A stretch of 37,912 bases of DNA, taken from positions 1 to 37,912 of the forward strand of contig JAGXRB010000047.1 of NCBI GenBank assembly GCA_018336075.1, in the 5' to 3' direction. The DNA comes from Bacteroidota bacterium (GTDB lineage: Bacteria; Bacteroidota; Bacteroidia; Bacteroidales; F082). Under the pieces are notes generated by a model. The model ran no database searches and had not been told where the DNA came from. It saw nothing but the letters and a program-made list of their open reading frames with translations. This document shows, piece by piece, positions 1-6,785 of this stretch; the stretch's first letter is position 1, and each line of letters starts with the position of its first letter. The translations under genes were made by a program, and so were the position numbers.

Positions 1-1125
1 TTTGCCAAGAACTTTAAATATCCTAAAGTTTTCCGCACTAGTTTAGGAATTGACAAAAAATTACCTTGGGGTCTCGTAGGTACTTTTGAAGCGATTTATA
101 CAAAGAATGTGAATAATGTAATGTATGAAAACCTAAGATTTGTTCAGGATGGCGCTCTGACAGGCACTGGTGATAACCGACCAATTTATCGTCGTCTTGA
201 TCTTGGAAAAGATCCGGTAACAGATAAAAATCGTGCATACACAGATATTATCTTAGGCTCAAACACAAACAAAGGACATAGTTACAACATCACAGCCCAA
301 CTTCAGAAAAGCTTCCAAAATGGCTTTGCAGGAAGTTTGGCTTACACATTTGGAGAAGCAAAATCGATGAACGACGGTGTTTCTTCACAGAATTCATCAC
401 AATGGCGTGTTCCTAACGTACGTGGAAAGAATGACATAGATCTTGCCAGAAGTGATTTCGCAATGGGACATAGAGTCGTTGGTTTTGTTTCTTACAAAAA
501 AGAATACTTTAAATCAATGGCTACCTCGATTTCATTGTTCTATACCGGTCAGTCTGGTGACTTATATTCATTTGGCTATGCTGACGGTGGATCAGTATTC
601 CTTGGTGAAGACAACCAAAGCCTTGAACTGATGTATATACCAAAGGATCAAAACGATATCAATCTTATAAATAAGCTTGACGGAGACGGCAATATCGTTT
701 TATCCGCAGCACAACAATGGGCTGACTTGAATGCATTTATCGAAAATGATAAATATCTCAACGAAAAACGTGGTAGCTATGCAGAAAGAAACAGTTCAAG
801 AGTTCCTTTTATGAATTTGTTTGATATGAGAATAGCTCAGGACTTCTACATGAATGTTGGTGGCAAACGCAACACTTTACAAGTTGCTCTTGACATCTTC
901 AATGTCGGAAATATGCTTAATAAGGATTGGGGAAGAATCTACTATGCTTCAGGTGCATTCTATAACAATTACCCACTCGTAAGATTTGAAGGTTTTGAAG
1001 CTGATAAAACTACACCAAAATATAGCTACACAAAGCCAAAGGGTGATATTTGGGCTATCGACGATTCAGGTATTTTAAGCTCAAGATGGCAAGGACAGGT
1101 TACAATCCGCTACATCTTTAACTAA
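1..1125 (+). CDS. TonB-dependent receptor, C-terminal fragment
   Basis: The frame is open from base 1, so the 5' part lies outside the window; 374 codons and a stop are visible. The fragment has the alternating pattern and aromatic-rich strands of an outer-membrane beta-barrel, with long loops such as the NNVMYENLRF and SMNDGVSSQNSSQWRVPN regions. It ends in a short strand finishing YIFN, an aromatic C-terminus typical of barrels inserted by BamA. It resembles the barrel half of large CarboxypepD_reg/Oar-like TonB receptors of Bacteroidota, which import or bind ligands at the outer membrane using TonB energy. The plug domain and any neighbouring SusD gene are not visible, so the ligand cannot be named. 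A strong terminator follows directly. Confidence 0.85.
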   Translation, partial: FAKNFKYPKVFRTSLGIDKKLPWGLVGTFEAIYTKNVNNVMYENLRFVQDGALTGTGDNRPIYRRLDLGKDPVTDKNRAYTDIILGSNTNKGHSYNITAQLQKSFQNGFAGSLAYTFGEAKSMNDGVSSQNSSQWRVPNVRGKNDIDLARSDFAMGHRVVGFVSYKKEYFKSMATSISLFYTGQSGDLYSFGYADGGSVFLGEDNQSLELMYIPKDQNDINLINKLDGDGNIVLSAAQQWADLNAFIENDKYLNEKRGSYAERNSSRVPFMNLFDMRIAQDFYMNVGGKRNTLQVALDIFNVGNMLNKDWGRIYYASGAFYNNYPLVRFEGFEADKTTPKYSYTKPKGDIWAIDDSGILSSRWQGQVTIRYIFN

Positions 1126-1141
1126 AATAATTGACAAATAT

Positions 1142-1176
1142 AAAGGAGGCTTGTCATGCAAGCCTCCTTTTTTTTT
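1142..1176 (+). terminator. Rho-independent terminator after the TonB receptor gene
   Basis: A perfect 12-bp stem (aaaggaggcttg at 1142-1153 with caagcctccttt at 1159-1170) has a 5-base loop and is followed by T's to 1176. It begins 17 bases after the receptor stop codon and separates it from the phosphodiesterase gene. Confidence 0.93.
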
Positions 1177-1201
1177 AGCTTTACACCTTAAATAAAATCA
1201 T

Positions 1202-2425
1202 ATGAATTATAGAATTTTTATTGTCCTGATTGCAATTTCTTTTGCAACCGTTTCGTGTAAAAACTCCCTAAAAGAAACTGATGACAATTATGTTGTAATC
1301 CTATCTATGGACGGATTCAGATGGGATTATGCATCCCGCACCGAAACACCCAATCTGGATTGGATTGCTGAAAATGGTGTCATTGCAGAAAGCATGATTC
1401 CGAGCTTTCCGACAACTACTTTTGCGAATCATTACACCATGGCAACAGGATTGTATCCGGGCAATCACGGAATTCTTGTGAATCGTTTTTTTGCTCCTGA
1501 TCTTGGCAAACACTTTAACGACAAGAATAACCGAGGATCTGTTGAAGATGGAAGATTCTATGGCGGCGAACCAATATGGGTAACTGCGGAAAATCAAAAT
1601 GTTACAACTGCAACATGCTTTTGGGTTGGAAGTGAAGCTGATGTACAAGGCATCAGGCCGACCTACTGGAAAAGATATGATCACAGTATGCCTTATGGCG
1701 ACAGAATTGATACAGTTGTCTATTGGCTTGGTTTACCAAAAGAAAAACGCCCCAAGTTGGTTATGTTCTATTTTGATGAGCCAGACTCCAGCGGACATAG
1801 ATTTGGCCCTGAAAACGACAGCTTGATGCCTTTGATAACAAAACTTGACAGTCTTGTTGGCGTATTTTTGACAAAAATGCAAGCTTTACCACATGCTGAC
1901 AAAATCAATTTCATCGTTGTTTCTGATCATGGAATGGGACAGTTATCAAATGATAAGCAAATCATTCTCGATCAGTATGTTGACACAAGCATGCTCGCTT
2001 TTGTCGATGGATGGAATCCTACCATGAATATAAAAGTAAAAGATGGTTTTATTGATTCAATTGAGGCTCAACTGCAAAATGTACCCAACCTTAAGTACTG
2101 GAAAAGCGGTGAAGGACCTGAGAGATTGCATCATGGAAATCACGTGCGCACACATGATGTTTCTATCGTTGCCGATAGTGGATACAGCCTTTACTGGTCA
2201 TACGCTATTGCCAATGTGCGTGGAACGCATGGCTATGACAATGCCAATAAGGATATGCATGCAATTTTCTATGCAACAGGGCCTGATTTTAAAGAAAACT
2301 ATGTAAAAGAGTCATTTCAGAACATCCATCTGTATCCTCTTTTGGCAAAGCTTCTGAAAATACAGCCTGCAGCAATTGATGGTAATTTTGACTCTATAAA
2401 GGATGTTCTGAAAGAAAATAAATAG
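1202..2425 (+). CDS. Nucleotide pyrophosphatase/phosphodiesterase (NPP family) lipoprotein
   Basis: This 407-residue protein belongs to the alkaline phosphatase superfamily, NPP branch, which hydrolyses phosphodiester or pyrophosphate bonds of nucleotides and related esters with two zinc ions. It starts with a lipoprotein signal peptide ending TVSC, so Cys19 is the likely lipidated residue. Family motifs are in order: metal-binding Asp37 in SMDGFR, nucleophile Thr73 in TTTFANH, a DEPDSSGHRFGP motif near 192-203, SDHGM near 240-244 and the last metal His in HGYDN near 343. The C-terminus carries the usual IHLYPLLAKLL segment. Length is normal for bacterial single-domain NPPs. The PhoD-type phosphatase starts 30 bases downstream, so the two are probably cotranscribed. 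The exact substrate cannot be read from sequence. Confidence 0.92.
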   Translation: MNYRIFIVLIAISFATVSCKNSLKETDDNYVVILSMDGFRWDYASRTETPNLDWIAENGVIAESMIPSFPTTTFANHYTMATGLYPGNHGILVNRFFAPDLGKHFNDKNNRGSVEDGRFYGGEPIWVTAENQNVTTATCFWVGSEADVQGIRPTYWKRYDHSMPYGDRIDTVVYWLGLPKEKRPKLVMFYFDEPDSSGHRFGPENDSLMPLITKLDSLVGVFLTKMQALPHADKINFIVVSDHGMGQLSNDKQIILDQYVDTSMLAFVDGWNPTMNIKVKDGFIDSIEAQLQNVPNLKYWKSGEGPERLHHGNHVRTHDVSIVADSGYSLYWSYAIANVRGTHGYDNANKDMHAIFYATGPDFKENYVKESFQNIHLYPLLAKLLKIQPAAIDGNFDSIKDVLKENK

Positions 2426-2455
2426 CTTCTTTAAGTAAACTATAAAATCACTCCC

Positions 2456-3784
2456 ATGAATAGGAATAGCATTTTTACAACATCGATTCTCTTATTAATT
2501 TCACTTTTCTTACAAGCCCAGCACCCTTTGCTTCAATCAGGACCAATGCTTGGTTACTCAGAAATGCGCGAGGTTATGTTGTGGGTGCAAACAAATGAAG
2601 AAGCGCAATTACACATTTTGTATTATCCTAAAGATGGGTCGGACATTGCACGAAAAACAAAAACAATTAAAACAGTAAAAGAAAATGTTTTGACTGCGCA
2701 TTTAATTGCAGATTCTGTTTTACCCGGAAAAAAGTATGTTTATCAATTATTCATTAATGGTGATGAGGTTCATCTGCCTTATACTACTGAATTTCAAACA
2801 CAGTCAATCTGGAAGTGGCGAGGAAATCCACCTGAGTTTAGTTTTCTTGCGGGAAGTTGCGCTTATATCAATCAGACAGAGCACGACAGACCCGGAAGAC
2901 CTTATGGAGGTGATTACAGGATTTTTGAAAATATGGCAACACAAAATGCCGATTTCATGCTTTGGCTGGGAGACAACATCTATCTGCGGGAGCCTGATTG
3001 GAATTCATGGACCGGAATAACCCAAAGATACACGCACGGCCGGTCGGTTAAAGAATTGCAGCCTTTTCTCGCCTCCACGCATCACTATGCCATCTGGGAT
3101 GATCATGATTATGGCCCAAACGACAGTGACAAAGGGTTTTTTAATAAAAACCAAACAATGAAAGCCTTTGAGCTTTTCTGGGGAAATCCGACTTACGGAG
3201 TTGGGGATATCAAGGGAGCAATAACAAGTTTTCAATGGGGTGATGCTGATTTTTTTCTCCTTGACAACCGTTGGTATCGTGACCCTGATTTAATCCAAAA
3301 AGACAATAAAACCATTCTTGGAGAATCCCAGCTTGAATGGCTTTTTGAAAATCTTGTTACAAGCACCGCAACCTTCAAAATTGTTGCTTTAGGTGGACAG
3401 TTTCTTAGCGATGCCGCTGTTTATGAACTCTATAGCAATTATGGATTCAATAAGGAAAGGCAGAAAATTATCGATTTCATTCATCAGCATAAGATCAAAA
3501 ATGTTGTATTTGTTACCGGCGATGTGCATTATACTGAAATGTCAGTTTTAACCGAAGAAGGCAAACCTGCAATCTGGGATTTGACTTTTTCAACAATGAC
3601 AGCAGGTCCAAATCCAAATGGAAATGATTGGAAAAATAGTTACAGAGTGCCCGGAACAGTAGTAACTGAAAGAAATTTTGGTAAAGTCAGTTTCAGAGGT
3701 GAAAGCAAAAATCGTGAACTCGTGGTTGAGTGTTTCAACACTGACAACGAACTGAAATGGCATAGAATCATCAAGCAAGAATAA
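2456..3784 (+). CDS. PhoD-like alkaline phosphatase/phosphodiesterase
   Basis: The 442-residue product has a Sec signal peptide (residues 1 to about 21, ending LFLQAQ), an N-terminal fibronectin-like PhoD_N domain (about 27-115) and a metallophosphatase domain. Visible motifs are LAGSCAY with conserved Cys135, GDN at 172-174, DDHDYGPND at 215-223 and GDVHYTEM at 355-362. These match the PhoD family (Fe/Ca-dependent in characterised members), which release phosphate from mono- and diesters outside the cytoplasm. Many Bacteroidota PhoD-like proteins end as this one does, shortly after the last His motif and a beta-rich tail. Together with the upstream NPP it probably forms a two-enzyme set for organic phosphate use. 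No Pho-box-like operator was recognised. Confidence 0.92.
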   Translation: MNRNSIFTTSILLLISLFLQAQHPLLQSGPMLGYSEMREVMLWVQTNEEAQLHILYYPKDGSDIARKTKTIKTVKENVLTAHLIADSVLPGKKYVYQLFINGDEVHLPYTTEFQTQSIWKWRGNPPEFSFLAGSCAYINQTEHDRPGRPYGGDYRIFENMATQNADFMLWLGDNIYLREPDWNSWTGITQRYTHGRSVKELQPFLASTHHYAIWDDHDYGPNDSDKGFFNKNQTMKAFELFWGNPTYGVGDIKGAITSFQWGDADFFLLDNRWYRDPDLIQKDNKTILGESQLEWLFENLVTSTATFKIVALGGQFLSDAAVYELYSNYGFNKERQKIIDFIHQHKIKNVVFVTGDVHYTEMSVLTEEGKPAIWDLTFSTMTAGPNPNGNDWKNSYRVPGTVVTERNFGKVSFRGESKNRELVVECFNTDNELKWHRIIKQE

Positions 3785-3829
3785 AGAATGGATTTCATAT
3801 TAGATCAATATTAATTAAAACCAAAAAAA

Positions 3830-4087
3830 ATGACAAGACATGTAATGCTCATTCTCATCGGATCGCGTCAGGACGCTGCCGAAACTGTTCAAAAAATTCT
3901 GACCGGCTGGGGTTGCTTTATCAAAACACGCCTTGGTTTGCACGATGATGTTCTTGAAAACTGCACACAATCAGGACTTATTTTTCTTGAACTTAAAGGT
4001 GAACTGGAAAAAATGCAGGAACTTGAACGCAAACTCAATCTTGTAAAATCAGTTGATGCAAAGCTGACAAGCCTTACAACTGGCTGA
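3830..4087 (+). CDS. Small ACT-like protein, TM1266 (iron-only hydrogenase regulator)-like
   Basis: This 85-residue soluble protein has a predicted beta-alpha-beta-beta-alpha-beta pattern: RHVMLILIG strand, DAAETVQKILTGW helix, a central FIKTRLGLH strand, GLIFLELKG strand, a LEKMQELERKLNLV helix and a VDAKLTSL strand. The pattern and residues (R.G..., IFLELKG, L..KL..V..V.AK) resemble the small ferredoxin-like TM1266 family, annotated as putative regulators of iron-only hydrogenase systems and related to the NikR C-terminal domain. That match is from memory of the family and is moderate. No hydrogenase gene is present in the window, so the role is unknown. The frame stays open for 19 codons past the TGA stop. 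A terminator follows. Confidence 0.75.
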   Translation: MTRHVMLILIGSRQDAAETVQKILTGWGCFIKTRLGLHDDVLENCTQSGLIFLELKGELEKMQELERKLNLVKSVDAKLTSLTTG

Positions 4088-4133
4088 GAAGCTATTGCAC
4101 CCAAAGCTTCGAAAAAAGCTTATGACGAAAAAC

Positions 4134-4162
4134 AGCAGAGGAAATAAGTCTTCTGCTTTTTT
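4134..4162 (+). terminator. Rho-independent terminator before purK
   Basis: A 9-bp stem with one G-T wobble (agcagagga at 4134-4142 with tcttctgct at 4149-4157), a 6-base loop and a run of T's to 4162. It lies 47 bases after the small ORF's stop and directly upstream of the purK -7 box. Confidence 0.85.
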
Positions 4163-4177
4163 GTTATATTTATGACT

Positions 4178-4185
4178 TATTTTTG
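4178..4185 (+). promoter_or_regulatory. Candidate purKE promoter, -7 box TATTTTTG
   Basis: TATTTTTG followed by C matches the Bacteroidota -7 consensus TAnnTTTG exactly. It is 46 bases before the purK ATG, which gives a leader of about 40 bases. A TTTG lies 14 bases upstream, closer than the usual 17-23, so the -33 element is unclear. Confidence 0.45.
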
Positions 4186-4231
4186 CTGAACGCTTTTAGA
4201 TTTTTTTGAGAACAAAACCGACTTCAAGATA

Positions 4232-5386
4232 ATGAAACAAACCATAAGTTCAAGCTTCAGATTGGGAATATTAGGCGGTGGCCAGCTTGGCAAAATGTTG
4301 TGTCAGGCTGCAAGCAGCTGGGATATAACTACCTACGTTCTCGACCCTGACCCTGAAGCATCTGCTGCAAGCATTGCAACAAAATTTACTGTAGGTTCTT
4401 TTCGCGATTATGAAACCGTTATGAATTTTGCAAAAGATGTAGATTTATTGACAATTGAAATAGAAGGCGTTAATATTGAAGCCGTTGAGGAACTTGCATC
4501 CAATGGATTGCCCGTTTACCCCGAACCTTCCTGTTTGCGAATCATTCGCGATAAAGGACTGCAAAAACAATTTTTCGCCGACTTCAATCTCCCGACTGCT
4601 TCTTTTAAGCTGTTTGAAAATGCAGATGAAATACGGCAGGCACTGGCAATAGGCAGTTTGAAATATCCCTTTGTTCAAAAGACACGCCTTGCCGGATATG
4701 ATGGGCAAGGGGTTTTGGTCGTTAAAGGCGAACATAAACTAAATCAACTTTTTGATGTCCCTTCAATGGTTGAAGATTTTATTGAGGAGGTAGTTGAAAT
4801 AGCAGTCATTGTCTCGAGGAATCAATCAGGTGAAATGGCTTGTTATCCGGCGGTAGAAATGATTTTCAACCCGGTTGCCAATCTGGTTGAATACCTTTTG
4901 TCGCCAGCCAGAATTAATAAGGAACTCGCTGAAGAAGCAAGTCATCTGGCAAGAAAAACTGCTGAAGCGCTAAACATCACAGGTCTTCTGGCTGTAGAAA
5001 TGTTTTTAGATCAGCATCAGAATCTTCTCATCAATGAAGTAGCTCCCCGACCACACAACAGCGGTCATCAAACGATTGAGAGTGCAATGACGTCTCAATA
5101 TGAACAACATCTTCGCGCTATTTTCGGTTATCACCCCGGTTCAACAAAACTGAAAATGCCTGCTGTAATGATAAACATACTCGGAGACGAAGGCTTTTCC
5201 GGCGCTGCTGTTTATAAAGGGCTCAATGAAGTTCTGGCTATCGAAGGCGTAAAACTTCACATTTACGGAAAAAAAATGACCCGCCCTTACCGAAAAATGG
5301 GACATGCTACAATATTAGATCCTGATATAAACATGGCTTTAATTAAAGCGAAAAGGGTTCTCGAAACACTTAAGGTTCAGGCATAA
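4232..5386 (+). CDS. purK: 5-(carboxyamino)imidazole ribonucleotide synthase (PurK)
   Basis: PurK uses ATP and bicarbonate to convert AIR to N5-CAIR in purine synthesis. The 384-residue product has the ATP-grasp layout: an N-terminal dinucleotide-like motif GILGGGQLGKML at 12-23, the IRDKGLQKQFF segment near 105-115, the glycine-rich loop GYDGQGVLV at 155-163, metal- and substrate-binding NEVAPRPHNSGH at 268-279, and a C-terminal domain with HIYGKK and RKMGHAT. One small oddity is Gly79 in EIEGVN, where most family members have His or a related residue. The purE gene follows 26 bases downstream, and the two enzymes act in sequence. The start is supported by the promoter box and by the motif position at the N-terminus. 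Confidence 0.97.
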   Translation: MKQTISSSFRLGILGGGQLGKMLCQAASSWDITTYVLDPDPEASAASIATKFTVGSFRDYETVMNFAKDVDLLTIEIEGVNIEAVEELASNGLPVYPEPSCLRIIRDKGLQKQFFADFNLPTASFKLFENADEIRQALAIGSLKYPFVQKTRLAGYDGQGVLVVKGEHKLNQLFDVPSMVEDFIEEVVEIAVIVSRNQSGEMACYPAVEMIFNPVANLVEYLLSPARINKELAEEASHLARKTAEALNITGLLAVEMFLDQHQNLLINEVAPRPHNSGHQTIESAMTSQYEQHLRAIFGYHPGSTKLKMPAVMINILGDEGFSGAAVYKGLNEVLAIEGVKLHIYGKKMTRPYRKMGHATILDPDINMALIKAKRVLETLKVQA

Positions 5387-5412
5387 TTTATTAAACATCT
5401 AAGAAAAGCTTT

Positions 5413-5922
5413 ATGAGTGAGAAAAAAATTCAGGTTAGCATCATAATGGGTTCAGACTCCGATCTTCCCGTGATGAAAGAAGCTGCAAGCAGTCTTGACC
5501 GTTTTGAAATCGGCTATGAAATAAGGATTGTTTCAGCACACCGAACCCCGGAGTTTATGGTTCAATTTGCGAAAGAAGCTGAATCAAGGGGCATTGATGT
5601 AATTATTGCCGGTGCTGGTGGAGCAGCACATCTTCCAGGTATGGTGGCCAGCCTCACTCCTATTCCTGTGATTGGTGTTCCGGTAAAGTCATCCAATTCC
5701 ATTGAAGGCATCGATTCATTGCTTTCGATCGTTCAAATGCCAAAAGGAATACCTGTTGCCACAGTTGCTATCAATGGTGCCGCCAACGCAGGGCTGCTTG
5801 CTGCCCGCATTCTTGGTGTTGCAGATGTTGCGTTGAGGCAAAAAATGAATACCTTCATAAAAGAGCAAACTGCTCAGGTAATGGAAAAATCAGAAAAACT
5901 TAAGGGAAAATCATCGGTTTAA
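5413..5922 (+). CDS. purE: N5-carboxyaminoimidazole ribonucleotide mutase (PurE, class I)
   Basis: PurE moves the carboxyl group of N5-CAIR to give CAIR, the step after PurK. The 169-residue protein shows the class I motifs [10 protein letters not shown] (12-21), SAHRTPEFM (41-49, catalytic His43), [13 protein letters not shown] and [18 protein letters not shown]. Class I enzymes depend on PurK, which fits the adjacent upstream gene. The gene order purK-purE is the reverse of the E. coli purEK operon. The C-terminal helix ([14 protein letters not shown]) is normal for the family. No clear terminator was found after the stop codon. Confidence 0.97.
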   Translation: MSEKKIQVSIIMGSDSDLPVMKEAASSLDRFEIGYEIRIVSAHRTPEFMVQFAKEAESRGIDVIIAGAGGAAHLPGMVASLTPIPVIGVPVKSSNSIEGIDSLLSIVQMPKGIPVATVAINGAANAGLLAARILGVADVALRQKMNTFIKEQTAQVMEKSEKLKGKSSV

Positions 5923-6026
5923 GGTTCAAATAATCCAGATAAGCATTAGTTTTCAGTCGTATAGATAATGTCAAAAATATTTTAATGTATTGATATTTAG
6001 TTTATTACATCTAATAAATAACAAAC

Positions 6027-6725
6027 ATGAGAACAAAAGTATTCTTCTTAGCATTGATGGTTTTTCCCTTTCTCACAACAAAAGCCCAGATTGATCTAAG
6101 CAAAAAGATTCCGGGAATTCAATATGAAAGTGCTTATACCTTTTCCGGATCTGTAGAGATGGAATTTGATTTTTATGACCGTAAAGGCAAGCACGAAATG
6201 ATGATTCCTTACTTCAGTTATTTTAACAGCGACTTCACGCATACTTGCATTAAGCATGTTCGTGGCAGGACAGTCTATCAAACAATTTTTGATATGCCCA
6301 ACAACAACTGTTTGATTTTGCTGGGTGAAGAAAACAATCTGACTGGCAGCGCTGCTGTTATGAAAGACAACGAAGGTCGTATCCTGAAAGAACTAAAACT
6401 TATTCATTCAGGAGAAACCAGGCAGATTCTGGATTATCAGTGTACACGTTATACCTTTGAAGCAGAAGAATTTACAGGTGAAATGTGGATCACTGATGCC
6501 ATTGATTTACCGAATGATGTGGGCGTTTTTAAAGCCAGCAAAACAGCTAAGTACTACCAGACACTTTCAGAAAAAGGCTTTGTCATGGAAATTACATCCA
6601 TCACACCTAAAGGTAGAAAAACTGTAATGAAAACTACCGGAACTAGTCCTTCAACCACCTACGCTGTTCAAATTCCTGAGCCTTTTGGCCGTTCGTTGAA
6701 CAAGATAGATTACTTTGCTTATTGA
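6027..6725 (+). CDS. Secreted DUF4412-like protein
   Basis: The 232-residue product has a Sec signal peptide (residues 1 to about 20, ending TTKAQ) and a beta-rich mature part. The order of features, a description of an observed state (VEMEFDFYDRKGKHEM), GETRQILDYQCTRYTFE, then EMWITDAIDLP, resembles DUF4412, a periplasmic or outer-membrane-anchored family common in Bacteroidota with no established biochemical role. Two cysteines (in HTCIK and YQCTRY) could form a disulfide. The gene stands alone, 104 bases after purE, and ends at a hairpin shared with the convergent LruC gene. Family assignment is by pattern recognition only. Confidence 0.7.
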   Translation: MRTKVFFLALMVFPFLTTKAQIDLSKKIPGIQYESAYTFSGSVEMEFDFYDRKGKHEMMIPYFSYFNSDFTHTCIKHVRGRTVYQTIFDMPNNNCLILLGEENNLTGSAAVMKDNEGRILKELKLIHSGETRQILDYQCTRYTFEAEEFTGEMWITDAIDLPNDVGVFKASKTAKYYQTLSEKGFVMEITSITPKGRKTVMKTTGTSPSTTYAVQIPEPFGRSLNKIDYFAY

Positions 6726-6732
6726 TATAAAG

Positions 6733-6767
6733 CAAAACAGAGAACATTGCTGCTCTCTGTTTTGTAT
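6733..6767. terminator. Bidirectional terminator between convergent genes
   Basis: A perfect 11-bp stem (caaaacagaga at 6733-6743 with tctctgttttg at 6754-6764), loop of 10 bases. A T-rich tail follows on the + strand; the A-rich stem base also gives a modest U stretch on the - strand. It sits between the ends of the DUF4412-like and LruC-domain genes. Confidence 0.8.
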
Positions 6768-6785
6768 TTTTCATATTTGAACCAA

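Noticed and set aside
4085-4087. TGA of the TM1266-like gene as a selenocysteine codon
   Set aside because: No SECIS-like structure was recognised and the residue lies at the end of the fold; ordinary stop is the simplest reading.
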